Below are positions 11,477 through 27,260 of a DNA stretch of 64,000 nucleotides, one piece after another (positions within the stretch are counted from its first letter, which is position 1; every line of letters starts with the position of its first letter). The notes below the pieces were generated by a model. It searched no databases. It was not told the origin of the DNA and was given only the letters and a program-made list of their open reading frames with translations. The DNA comes from Spongilla lacustris (Eukaryota; Porifera; Demospongiae; Spongillida; Spongillidae): NCBI GenBank assembly GCA_949361645.1, contig OX442434.1, positions 1,115,104-1,179,103 of the forward strand. Direction: 5' to 3'. The position numbers and the translations under genes were made by a program.

Positions 11477-12673
11477 ATGTTGTCCCGCTTGGGGGGAAGT
11501 CTGTTATCCAGATTACCAGGTATAAATTATCATTGGCGATACAATAGATGTTTGCATATGGGATAAATGAGCACACCGTTACCAACAAGTGACCGCTGGG
11601 AAGCAACTAGCGTACTTAAACCCCTTTCCGTGTCTGACCTTTTCTTTCCCTTATTAGCGAGCGTTGTTTCCGCACGTGGGTTGCGGGCTCTTTCTGGCAG
11701 TGCATCTAGCAATCAAGAGCAAGGTGTGTTTGTCTATTCTAATTGGAGACCCAGTATTACCGAGCTCTCCAAAAGGTTCCAAGCCAGCAATCAGGCGCAC
11801 CGGGTTTCTGGAAGACAAGACCGGTGTGACCGGCGCGTGGGTAGCTGGCCTGGGTATTGCTGCAGTTCTCATATCTAAAGAAATCTATATACTGAACGCC
11901 GAAGTACGATCCTGTTTAAAAACATTCAAAAGGCTTCCCTTCTAATTAATGCCCATTCCCCCATCGCCCCCTACTTGGCCATAGACCCTTCTTGGTGCGG
12001 TCGCTGGTACTACTGTATATTTTTTGGTAAGAAAAATTGGAAAGCCAACTGCTGAGTATCTGGATGATAGAGCAAAGGTATACAATCTAAAGAGGTTTGG
12101 GAGACCTGTTATAGTGTTCTGTTTTCTTGTTGTTTTTGTTTGCAGGGCATTCTCGACCAGCTCAATGAAGGCAGAGTGACCACCATCAAGCAACTAGAGG
12201 ATACTATTCAAAAAGAAAAAAGTATTTCTGGGATGCTTGAAGTTCGAAATGAAGTGTTTGAAATCCTGAAGGTTAGTTAATTTGAGTGCCTATTTAGATG
12301 ATTGGTCCCACCCACCACACTTGTAGGAAAACAACGACATGAGATTGTCTGCGGAATATTATCGCAGACAGCATGAAGTCCTGCGTGAGGTAAAAAGAAG
12401 ACTTGACTGTGAACTTGCAACGGAGAAGACAGTCAAGAAGTACCAGTTTGATCATCTGACTCAGTGGCTGGAGAGGGAGGTGATGACAGCTCTTACTTCA
12501 AAATCTGTGAGTTCATTTTGAAATTATGACTCTCAAATTTTTCGTGGTTTGTTCTAGTCTCAAACGTTACATGTAGAGTGGTAACAATTGTTACATGTTT
12601 TTTTCCCAAATATTTCCAGGATGATGGCTTGAACAAGTGTATAGCAGACTTAAAGCAGCTGTCGGCAGCATAG
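11477..12673 (+). CDS. ATP5PB: Mitochondrial ATP synthase peripheral-stalk subunit b
   Basis: Subunit b of the F1Fo ATP synthase stator in the inner mitochondrial membrane. Exons: 11477-11519, 11658-11723 (or 11658-11675), 11755-11903 (or from 11749), 11985-12077, 12146-12271, 12327-12506, 12620-12673; about 220-238 residues. The presequence begins MLSRLGGSLLSRLP. The diagnostic part is LEDKTGVTGAWVAGLGIAAVLISKEIYIL, matching the YPKTGVTGPYV...LSKEIYV segment of animal subunit b, followed by a second hydrophobic segment and a helical stalk ending WLEREVMTAL and CIADLKQL. The junction between exons 2 and 3 is uncertain because the reading frame changes there (see findings). Confidence 0.9.
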
Positions 12674-12788
12674 TAGCAAGCGTGGTTATTAGTTGCATAG
12701 CCGTACAAAACTCCTTGTGTATCATCGTTATATTATTAACCTGGTGTGCATACATGCACACGTAGTACGGATATTGCCGGATATTATC

Positions 12789-14408
12789 ATGTTAGCCGCT
12801 ACGAGGGCGTTACGTTCGATCCGTATAGTTCGATGGGTATCAACAGGTTCTACCCTACGAGCAGACCTAGCTATCCCGGAGGAATCGATCTATTCCGACC
12901 AGCACTGGGAGATGAGAAAGGCTCTTAGAAAAATAATTGATAAGGAGATAAACCCGTACGTTGACCAATGGGAGGAGGCGCACGGCTTTCCAGCCCACAA
13001 GGTATCCTTTTAAATTTTGTAGTGACCAATTGACTTTTGTATTCATACGCACGCATGCACACACATTTGGTAGGTGTTCAAGATACTGGGCAACGCGGGC
13101 TTTCTGGGACCCACACGCCCTGTGGAGTACGGTGGTCTTGGGCTTGATTACAGTTACTCCATTGCTATTGCCGAGGAATTGGGCAGCATTAAGTGCGCAG
13201 CAGTGCCCATGGCCATTGGCGTTCAAACAGGTATATCTGCCTGACATTGGGTTATAATTCTAAGCGTCGTCCTCCCGCAGACATGGCTGTCCCTGCCTTG
13301 GCTTGGTTTGGCAGTCACTACCTGAAGCAGGAATTTCTCGCACCCTCTGTAGCAGGGGATATGGTCGCCTGCTTGGGCGTGAGTGAAGCAGGAGCAGGGT
13401 CTGACGTTGCCAGTATTAAAACTGTTGCCTTGCCAAAGAAAAGTGTGTGTGTTTTCTTTGTTCATGTACTAGAACTATTTATTTCTCCCCACTGCAGACT
13501 CTGATGACCTGGTCATCAACGGTAGCAAGATGTGGATTACTAATGGTGCCCAGGCTGACTGGATGTGTCTCCTTGCCAACACAAGGGAGGGCCACCCACA
13601 CAAGAACAAGTCCCTCATCTGCCTCCCCATGAAGTCCCATGGGATCACAGTGACCAAAATTAATAAAATGGGAAATCACTCCTCTGATACTGCACAGGTA
13701 TTCTTTGAGGATGTTGTCGTTCCACGCAGCCATATCATTGGGGAAGAAGGAATGGGATTTGTGTACCAAATGAAGCAGTTCCAGCAGGAGAGGATGTGGG
13801 GCACCGCTTCTGGTGGGTGTGGTCATTTTGTGGCATTTGGAGTTAATTATTCTCCCCACCTCCAATTTAGTGCTGCAACCTTTCATGAGACTAATATCGG
13901 ACACTGTGGAATACACACGACAGCGCAAGGCATTTGGTAAAAGTATCCTAGACAACCAGGTAGTCCACTTCAGGATAGCAGAACTGGAGACTGAGGTGGA
14001 GGCATTAAGATCGCTGCTGTACCGAGCTGTGGGTGAGTCCTCAGTCCTTGTATATTGAAGTCTTGATTAATGAGGGTTTCAAAATAACCTGAGCAAAATT
14101 CCACTTTGACCTTTGCAATTTACTATACACATGCACATGCACACATGCACATGTATGGTACAGGCCTGTCCTTGAAAGGTCATGATGTCACAAAGCTGGC
14201 TTCCATGTCCAAACTGAAGGCAGGGCGTCTAGCAAGGGAGATTACAGACTCGTGCCTGCAGTTCTGGGGAGGAATGGGCTACACAGCGGATGTAGAGGTC
14301 AGTCGTATGTACCGAGACTTGCGGCTCCTGTCCATTGGTGCGGGAGCAGATGAAGTCATGCTGACTATCATATGCAAACTCTCTGGAACACTACCATCCC
14401 GCTCCTAG
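12789..14408 (+). CDS. Mitochondrial acyl-CoA dehydrogenase
   Basis: FAD-dependent acyl-CoA dehydrogenase of fatty-acid or branched-chain oxidation. Six exons in phase: 12789-13001, 13074-13230, 13281-13442, 13498-13812, 13871-14032, 14164-14408; 417 residues. The basic N-terminus MLAATRALRSIRIVRWVS looks like a matrix presequence. Family signatures: CLGVSEAGAGSDVASIKT, KMWITNGAQADW, EYTRQRKAFGKSI and FWGGMGYTADVEVSRMYRD. The segment usually written YEGTSQIQ in MCAD is SIGAGADEVM here, as in LCAD-like and several bacterial members, so the catalytic Glu position cannot be assigned with confidence. Substrate class is not resolved. Starts 115 bp after the ATP5PB stop on the same strand. Confidence 0.9.
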
Positions 14409-14681
14409 AGAGCATCATCACCTATTACATGGTGGTGATGCGGCATAGTACATGTAGGTTCTGGCATTTTCAGATATTCATTCATGATCCTGGTTAGCTC
14501 CAAGGTCGTGAAAATATTTAATTGAATGTTTGTATATTTGTATTTGTGCATTCTATATTAAACTTACCTTTAAGTTTTAACTATTAATTAAAGAAGTAAA
14601 TATTTTTACAGTCATATTTTGCTATGTCAGAACACTTATTTTAAGAAATGAACACTGTACATTGGAATACACAAGTCAAAG

Positions 14682-16547
14682 TCAACAGTGAAGCTTCCTG
14701 TCATGTGTGCGGTCATCAAAGCAAGGGTCCCTTCTCATGATACTCCTGGTAAAAGTGAAAACATAAAATGTTAAAAGCTGCTTACTTCTCACCCGTCTTA
14801 ACATGAGAAGGGTGGTTCGATGTTGTTTATTTATTTTTTTACTCATAAGTACATGTAATATATGCGAGTACATGTAATTCCAAGAGCATCTCTTCCTTTT
14901 TCCAAACCTTAAATGTTCTTTTACTGTATTCCTCCAGACACCCTATTCCCATACAGATATCATCCCTTTGCAGTCTGCCTTACCGTGCTACGTATGGGTC
15001 CTGCTTTCTCAGTAGTGCTCCAGTATTTAGCAGAGGACCGAATTGATGAACTCGCGTACTTTTGGTGAAGCCATCTGACACAGCGGGACGCACACCCCCG
15101 CAGGAGCGAACTTCCCGCGCTGTACCCGCTCCATGTACAGCGCGATAAGTAGTACATAGCTCCGCCGGGCCGTTGCCTCGAAGGTCAACGCTAGGAACAT
15201 TGTTTTCGGTGAACCCTGTATGCACGTTGCGACCAATTTCAATCCGGCTCATTATTTTCGGATGGGCACACACTTGGCTATAACGCGTGAGGCTGCATGG
15301 GCAGAGAATCATATAATATTATCTCTGGCATGGGTATGGACAAGATCTTGCGGCCAGGATGGTACAGATATTTTTTAATGATTTAACCTTAGGTATTGGT
15401 CTGGAGCAACAATGCTGGAGTATTCAGCGGGGTCTTGCTTTTGGGTTCTGCTTAATGGAATTGGGTGCAAATTGGCAGAGTACCCGATCTGAAAGTACAC
15501 ATATAATAAGCCTATTCCTTTTAAACAATATAAATTTACCTTCTCCGAAGCTCTAGGCTGCACTCTGGAATCATGGGCTTGTCCTTTGACAAACCCGTTG
15601 CTGCAGTCGCTAGAGCATACACCCGGGAGGGTTCCTACCACTACGTGCGACTGCGTGGGTCGGGGAAGGGAGGAACTTAGGACCTTTGAAAAAAAAACGC
15701 TGGTCCTATTTAGTAGCCGACCTTTATATGTTGCCGTGGGGAACGATCCCATTCGTATCCCTACGAAAAATGAAAGTTTTTACATACGTACGTCACTACC
15801 GCCCCGGGCGCCTCACTCTTCTCACCTCATGCGGAATGACGGAAGTAGTACGCGATGCGTGGGTAAATCCGCTTTCTGCTTTGGTAGCGTGGATACTTGG
15901 CTTTACTGCACTTAGAGACATCAAATTGCATGTATACGGTGCATAAACAATTTTAAATACACATACTTTCATGGTTGGAGGGTTTTATGTAGTAGTTGCT
16001 GCGGCTTTCTGTGGCAGTCGGGCTACACGTACTTCCCTGTTATAAGTAGACAATACAGATACATGTATGTATCATCTTTGATGAAACTAAACAAAAGAAC
16101 ATACATCTCCATACATCGGAGTAGCATTCAGGCTGCTGGTTGAAAATCCTGATAAACCTGAGTAAACTTTGGCAGGGAGATGCTCATTGCCTTTGGGTGC
16201 AGGGTAAGATGTAAAAAATCTTCTTGTCGTAGTAGAATAATTGTCATTTAATAACTGGCTGTTGCGCGGTAGGAAAGTTCCACACTCGTTGGTAATGGCT
16301 AATTCATAAGATACACATACCTCATCGCTGGGTTGTCTAAAGTGTCCACTTGCTTGGAATAGTATATGGTTGGTCTGAAGTTTGCATCATACCCTGTTCC
16401 TCTGTGCCTTAATACTTTATCAGAATGAACCGTTTGTTTGCCGTGAACTGTTGAATAGCAGGTGGAGTAGAATTCTAATGAATGTGTCGAGGGCCCATTG
16501 CTGGACATGACGTGCCAGTTACTCGGACCGTATGAAAGCCTCGCCAT
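14682..16547 (-). CDS. SAXO4/PPP1R32-like ciliary microtubule protein
   Basis: Nine exons in phase: 16547-16321, 16258-16105, 16036-15967, 15905-15826, 15760-15722, 15650-15540, 15488-15388, 15292-14984, 14745-14682; 384 residues (human PPP1R32 is about 425). The N-terminus MARLSYGPSNWHVMSSN, then LEFYSTCYSTVHGK, HRGTGYDANFRPTIYY and DTLDNPAMR, follows the order of PPP1R32/SAXO4. Later repeats read AESGFTHASRTTS, NGFVKGQAHDS, IGYSANL, HTGFTENN and DGFTKSTRVHQ, the SGFT-type repeats of axonemal microtubule-associated proteins. Flagellated sponge cells make such a role plausible. The human comparison is from memory; a search is needed. Exons 4-6 lie opposite a plus-strand open frame that I rejected. 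Human family members bind PP1, but I see no clear RVxF motif. Confidence 0.65.
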
Positions 16548-16659
16548 TTGTACCTTCGGCGTTCAAACCGGAGGCGTAACCATAGCAACAAATTTATCGC
16601 TCATATCCGTGCACTTCTCCGTGTATTATTATTAGATGAGTAGTAATGCCTGTTGAAAG
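16548..16659. promoter_or_regulatory. Bidirectional promoter region, SAXO4-like/MYPT
   Basis: 112 bp between divergent ATGs. It is GC-rich relative to the flanks (GGCGTTCAAACCGGAGGCG) and has no evident TATA box. Confidence 0.45.
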
Positions 16660-19600
16660 ATGGCGACCGTGGGGAAAGAGAAATTTCTGCACGACGCTAC
16701 TGGAAAGTCAGAACAGGCCCACCAAAAGCGTAACGAACAGCGTGAAAAATGGGAGAAGAGCGAGACCAACAGACAACCAACGTCTATCACAACGTCCCGA
16801 CAGAAACCCCGAGTCAAATTTGGCGATAACATAGTTTTTCTTGCTGCTGCCTCTAGCGGAGATTTGGAAGACGTAGAAACCCTTGTCAGAGAGAAAGGAG
16901 CTGATGTGAACTGCCATAGTAAAGACGGCTTAACAGCTCTACACCAGGTAGCCTGACCCTCTTACAATTTGATTTACTTAGTGGTGTGTTTTTGTTTTTG
17001 TTTTTTCTTTGGGGAGGGGGGGGGGGGGGGGGGGGGTTACAGAATAGGACGTTAGTGGGTGAATTAATGTATACATCTGTTTTTTACCCTTCGTCTGTCT
17101 CACTGCCTTGCTCTTTCAACGCTTACGACTTACTCGACAGCGTCGAGTTGGGCGCCTCGCGTTGCTACTAGGCTTTATAGATTATTTTAGACTAGCGTGG
17201 GTTTCCCTAAGAATGAAAGCCGCTGGCATGGTATCCAGTTAATCACTAAAATGTGAAAGAGCATACTCTTCTTCAGCGGGAGGCATTTAGTTGATGAGTT
17301 ATGGAGCATGGCATGACCCCATGTGGGTGTCTGGTATAACGTTAGCATTCCAATTCGCCCCTTCCTCCTCCTCCCACTTGTAGGCCTGTATTGATGATAA
17401 CTTTGACATGGTGAAACTCCTTGTAAGCCTGGGGGCAAGTGTGGATGCTGTGGACAATGAGGGATGGACAGCCCTTCATGCTGCAACCAGCTGCGGTCAT
17501 GAGCACATTGTCCAGTAAGACTATCCGACGAGAGAAAGGAGGGGGGAGCGGGTTGAATTCCTTGCATGTTTTTTGAGAGGGTGCTTGTACGTTGCTTCAG
17601 GTATCTGCTTGAACATGAAGCATTTCCTGCACCCGTGAACAATGATGGGAAGTCCCCCCTTGATCTGCTGGATGAAGCAGAAGAAGGGGAAGATGGGGAG
17701 GAGAACACAAGGCAATCCATACGCAAGATGCTTCAGGATGCAACCAATAAACAAGGTGGTGGAGATTGCAATCCCTATGGGGCTGTGTGGTTACTGTTGT
17801 AAGACTCCTCCCACCTCCACCCAAACCTCCATGCCCCCCATGCAGGTGTGGATGTGGCTGCAGTGAAGAGTGAAGAAGAGAGAATTATGCTTGTTGATGC
17901 CCACAAACTGAAGAGTAATCCCAACCTGAATCTCCCACTGAGCAGTGGACAGGCCACACCACTGCATGTGGCAGCAGCAAAGAATTATCTTGACGTGTTG
18001 AAGTGAGTACTGTAGTAGTCTGTGGGTGTTGAAGTGTGTGGTAAGAATTGGGTCATGTGTCTGTTATGTGGTGGTAGTATGACCAACACTCCTACCTGTC
18101 TTGTGTAGGATTCTGCTCAATAGTAAATCAAAAAAGATTGAGGTTGATGCACTTGATGAGGATGGATGGACACCCCTCCACGCAGCTGTGTATTGGGGAA
18201 ACATGGATGCTGCTCAATTGCTGGTGCAGGGTGGAGCCAACTTAAATATTGCCACAAAATTGGTGTGTCTCTTTCTGTGCCCTCCCCTCCCATCCATGAC
18301 CTTAGAACTGCATTCTCCCCTCTGCTGCAGGGAGAGACCCTCAGTGATCTATGTGACTCTCAGGAGGAACTAGAGACTCTTCATAAGCTAAGCAGGGTAT
18401 GTTATGCAGGAAATCTGGGTTGGCCACTTAATTGAGTAACATTTTGTATGTGTGTGGCGTGTAGGACAAAAAGTTCCAAAGTTTGTCTCGTTCACGGCCT
18501 CCATTGCCTCGGTGTAATAGCAGAGATAAGTTTGGGGAGGGCAAGCCATCTCCTGTTGTCCGTCGAAGGTTGGTGAACCTTAGCATTGTGTTATTCACAT
18601 AAATATTAACCCTCTGTTCCGAAGTGCTTAAATAATAACCCTCTGTTCCGAAGTGCTTAAATAATAACCCTCTGTTCCGAAGTGCTTAAATAATAACCCT
18701 CTGTTCCGAAGTGCTTAAATAATAACCCTCTGTTCTGAAGTGCTTAAATGTATGTACCTGCTGCAGGTCCTCTAAAGAGCGTGTTCCTAAGAACAAGGAC
18801 ATGCAAGATGAGAGAGAGTTTATGGAACAGTACAGCTCTGAGGAAGGGGATGAGATATTTGACGATACAGAACCTGGAGACCCAAGTCCATTAAACCACA
18901 TACCAGACTCCCCAGGGAGCGACTCACCTATCTCTGATAACCGGAGTGCGGATGACTTGACCACGCCCAACTCTAAGGGCTCTCCCAAAGCAGGTAAAAT
19001 TGCTGTGGCTGCATGGCTTCTGGTGTGGGTAGTGGCTGCTTCAGAACAAGCTGTTGATGAGCGCTGTACTGGAGGAGTCAGCACTGTTGCATTCCAATGG
19101 CTACTGGAATTTCATACTCTACTCCCTTAATTGTGGTCATGTTTTTAGACCATTTCCCTCCCCATCAATTTAGGTGTAAAGAAACAAAGCATGTCACCCC
19201 AGATCTTGAGGAGGATTCACATGTTTGAGTCAAACTCATCCACTCTCCAGCCCCCTGCCTTGACCCCCTTGACTAGTACTCCATTGTCTTCCCCCATCAC
19301 TCCTGAGGATGGTGGTGGTGATAATCATACTCCAAAAAGGTTCCCCTTCAAGCCTCACACCATTCCCCAGGTGAAATGAAGTGCCATAGGTGGTTGGGTT
19401 GTTGTGTATGTATGGGTGGGTGGGTTATTTCTGTGGGGGTTTGTACATAGGTTTGTTTTGTGTGTGTATGTTAGCTGGTTGTCTGTTATCTGTATCTATT
19501 TGCTCCTCATCTGGTATCGACATCTAGGATGCACCATCTAAGCCACAAAACAATGAAACAAAGTCTGGTGACTCTACCAGTAATGGTGCAGCACTTGACA

Positions 19601-20122
19601 GCAGGACTTCTGACACTAAATCTGGTGGTGATCCAAGAATAACAGACAGTAAGCCTTTGCCAACTGTGGCATACAGAAAACGGACTGAACCCATTACAAA
19701 ACGAGAGAGCACAAATCGGGCATCACTGGATGGCACAAATCGGGATTTACTTGATCGGGGTTTGCTTGATGGTTCAAATCGGGCATCGTTGGATGGTTCA
19801 AATTTTCCAAAAGACATTTCTTCAATTAAGGAACCCAGTGTTGAGTCTAGATCAACTTCCAAGTCACAGGGTGGGCCTGGTAAGTTGTACCATCCTTCAC
19901 CACTTACTAGCTGTGAGTCTTATTCCCTATTCAGAGCCCACCTCTAAAGATGTAACTGTGACAACACAGGGCACACCCACTCCTCAGTCTGTGACATTGG
20001 ATCATCATAGAGCTACCAGGGAGATGTCAGCAGACAGCAATGCTAGTGACCTCTCTCACAATAATTCAGCTTCTCAAGATTCTGAAGCACAGTATGTTTT
20101 AATGAAATGTTATGGTTGGGTG

Positions 20123-20179
<57 letters not shown>

Positions 20180-23100
20180 TGTCTTGATATGTAATGTGTG
20201 TCCCCTTTGTAGACTGGTGTCATTTTTCTTTATAATGTAACCTCACAGTTGCTGATGCATACCTGAGGCTATTGTTTTCTGCATACCTTCACCTGTGTAT
20301 TGCATGCCACAAGACCCTTGTTTGTGTGCGTAGTAGCTTGTTTATGTGCACACTGTACGCCCCAGGACCTTGTATGTGTGCATACTGTACGCCCCAGGAC
20401 CTTGTATGTGTGCATACTGTATGCCCCAGGACCTTGTATGTGTGCATAATGTGTGCACACTGTATGCCCCAGGACCTTATATTTGTGCATACTGTATGCC
20501 CCAGGACCTTGTATGTGTGCACACTGTACGCCCCAGGACCTTGTATTTGTGCATACTGTACTCCAAGGACCTTGTTTATGTGTATACTGTATACCCCAGG
20601 ACCGTGTATTTGTGCAATTGTATTTGTGCATACTGTACCCCAGGACGTTGTATTTGTGCATACTGTACCCCAGGACGTTGTATTTGTGCATACTGTTTGC
20701 CCCAGGACCTTTAATGGACCTTGTTTATGTGCATACTGTTTGCCTCTTGAATATGTGCCATTTTGGCCAACACATTGCTGTTGTTCTGCATTACAACATG
20801 TCTAGGCTAGCTGTACACAAATGTAGATGTCTCTTAATTTTATTAGGTCCAAACATACATGTAGTAATTTTGGCACTGCTGTGAGCAGTATTGCCATATT
20901 AGGAGAAATAAGCATGCAGGTGTGTGGGTGTGCAGCCAATGAATTGAATAACCTCACTGGTTATTGTAGATGTGTGTGTTATGTGTTACATTTTGAAGTA
21001 CTGTTAAACCACACCTTATATCATTAATAGACTACCCATTACATACTGATGCTAAAATGTATGTGTATTAGCCCTTAGCCATCTTGTATTGCACTGCATT
21101 TTGTTATGCAATTGTGTTAGGCGGAAGATCAGAGCTAAAGAGAAAAGGGAGCGACGCAAGCCAACGCAGCCTGTGTCACAAGAAACATATGATCAGTTGT
21201 TCAAATCACAGCCACAAGGGTCGGAGGCAACAGCACTACCGGGAAAGGTAACTCATTCTTTTTGTGTTCTAGAGTAGAGCTGTGTATTTTCCCTGTTATA
21301 AAGGATGAAAATGAGCTATCACTTCAAGACAGCGATGCCTCTCATTGTAAGTCCACAAGTAATTGTTTGATGTTAAGTATGAGCACATACTCTCCTTGCA
21401 GCTAATGACAGCAGTGGTGCTAAAGTTGGTGAAGACAGCCTTGCAATAAGTGGTGAAGACAGTCCTGCAAAAAATGGTGAAGACAGCCCTGCAAAAGGTA
21501 GCGAAGACAACTCCGCTAAAGGTAGTGAAGACACTTCTGTCAAGGCTGCCACTCCAGTCGTTCATCAGAGTGCATACCGCCCTTCCACCCGACCTGCTCC
21601 CCGTATTAAGCCACCCGAGGCTGTGGCTTCCAGCCAAAGCGCCCCTTTCTGGTCTATTATCGAGCCTAAGTGTACGCGATGATTTGTGGAAGTGGGAGGG
21701 GAGGGATTGTTGTCTAAAATTTTACGTTCATATTCCATTTTCTCTCTTCCAGCAAGCACATCAACACAGCCACCACCTTCACAACTACCACCATCTTCAC
21801 AGCTACCACCACCTTCACAGCTACCACCACCTTCGCAACCTCCCCAACTATCAGAACAACTCTCTAGGGAAGACGGAAATGATATTCTCGATGTTAATAA
21901 TCAATTAGGTGAGTAGGTGTGTGTACATGTGTCTTTTCACTCCATTTTCTATGTTGCAGATGAATCTGCTTCATCAGCTGAGCGCTCAAGGTCTAAATCA
22001 AATGCAAGGAGAAAGCATAGAGAGAAGAGAAGAGTGACTGGAATACCAACTGAGGTGTGTGGTTATGTGAATTGGGCTGATGATAGCAGCTGAAGCACAT
22101 CATTTTGAGCACCCTTTAACCAGCCTAGGAGCCATTATTGACAAACCATTTGGCAATTGTCCAGTAGTAATTTGGATTCTGCATAATGTTCATAGCACAC
22201 CTAAGTATATTAATTTTGTCCAATAGAAACAAAGAGTGTACATGTTTAAGCAGTTAGTGAATTCTATCAATTGGTACTGAATCCATGATAGTGTGTGTGG
22301 CTTAGCAATACTTTTGCAGGATAAGTATGCACTTGGCAGATTTTGTTCAACTGATTTATCTTCTGCCACTTATGCAGCACAAAAGCATGTTTTAAAAGGT
22401 TTACATTGGATGTCACCTGACAATTTTATTGGTCAATTGTAGGTGTGAGGTGAAAGGTAGATGTTTGCCCACACCTGCCCATAGATCTGTTGGAGGTACC
22501 TCAAGAGTATTTGAGGGGGTCCTCTGCATGTCATTTGTGTATGAGGTAATGTTTGGCAACTGCACAATGCCATTTGATTTTAATTTGGGAAAAGTGATGG
22601 TGTGTCTAAGCTTGTATGTTTTCTATTGTTGAACAGGTGGGTGAGAACGAAGATATTCCAGAAAATATCAAAGACATCATTGTGAAGAAGCCGATAGATG
22701 TTTCAGGTCCCAGTGATCAAGAATCAAACATGAGTGATGAGTTTTCCTCTGTCATTGGTGATGAGTCCCTCAGATTGCAGAAGGTGAGCACACAGCTTGT
22801 CTTACCTGCTCTGCATGTCATCATCACAACTGTGGTAGGCATTGGATGAAGAGAGGGCCAAGAATGCCAAGCTCCAACAGAGCCACATGGCAGCAGCACA
22901 AGAGGCTGAAAGGCTGAAGGAGAGAGTAGCAGAGCTGCAAAGAAGGTGTGAAGACACCAACAGAGCCTACGAGCAAGCGTCAGGTGAAGCAGCTAGAAAA
23001 CAAACCAGAATAGATGAACTAGAGAAACAGTTGCAGGCAAGTCTTTACTCATACCTCCTTTGACCTTTGTGTACACTAGTAAACTGTTTGTCTTCCTCTA

Positions 23101-23208
23101 ATCCAGGATGCACAGGGTCTCAAGAATGAAAATCAGAGACTACGAGATGAAAACAGTGCTTTAATTAGAGTAATTGGGAAACTATCTCGTGGACCCCTTC
23201 ATGCCTGA
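16660..23208 (+). CDS. PPP1R12: Myosin phosphatase targeting subunit (MYPT/PPP1R12)
   Basis: Targets PP1 to myosin. Nineteen exons in phase: 16660-16947, 17384-17514, 17601-17755, 17846-18002, 18109-18262, 18331-18396, 18465-18568, 18767-18993, 19174-19370, 19528-19879, 19935-20091, 21121-21247, 21304-21346, 21402-21671, 21753-21908, 21960-22054, 22637-22783, 22839-23036, 23107-23208; 1041 residues (human MYPT1 about 1030). PP1-docking RVKF is at residues 51-54, followed by ankyrin repeats (GLTALHQ, NEGWTALHAATSCG, GWTPLHAAVYWG). The acidic/Ser-rich middle has five GEDSPAK-like repeats. Two basic segments resemble the ROCK inhibitory sites: RERRKPTQPV and REKRRVTGIP. The C-terminus is coiled coil ending LKNENQRLRDENSALIRVI. 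Intron 18 is GC-AG. Confidence 0.95.
18608..18752. repeat. 30-bp tandem repeat in MYPT intron 7
   Basis: Five copies of a unit containing ACCCTCTGTTCCGAAGTGCT, the last with one substitution. The array stops about 14 bp before the exon 8 acceptor. Confidence 0.95.
20128..20179. repeat. (TG)n in MYPT intron 11
   Basis: Perfect GT tract shortly after the exon 11 donor at 20092. Confidence 0.95.
20335..20745. repeat. About 32-bp minisatellite in MYPT intron 11
   Basis: About 13 degenerate units with core GCCCCAGGACCTTGTATGTG and a GTGCATACTGTA spacer. Confidence 0.9.
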
Positions 23209-23544
23209 TGGATTAGGGCTAGATGAGGACATACATTCACTTGTGTGGCGTGTGTGCACCGACCAACAGTACTACATTTTATGTCAGTCTGCATCATTCT
23301 CTTTAAGTCTTCCACTACAGTTGTATATATATTATATATATTGGATTGTCCTTGCCTCAGATATGTGTGTTTTTGTATACTAAAAAAATGCATGTGTGTC
23401 TGTATGCAGCGACCAATGCACATGTAATCTCAAAATGAAACGCCATGACAACTGTTTATTTTGTAAAGAATTAGTACCATTGTGTATGGGAGGGGGGGGG
23501 GGGGGGGAACATGGTGTGTCAACATGTTGTTTGGGTCTGTTCTC

Positions 23545-27260
<3,716 letters not shown>

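Noticed and set aside
15573..15946. Plus-strand two-exon frame (MGLSFDKPVAAVARAY ... LHVYGA)
   Set aside because: Antisense to three minus-strand exons that keep phase in a nine-exon SAXO4-like gene with recognisable SGFT motifs.
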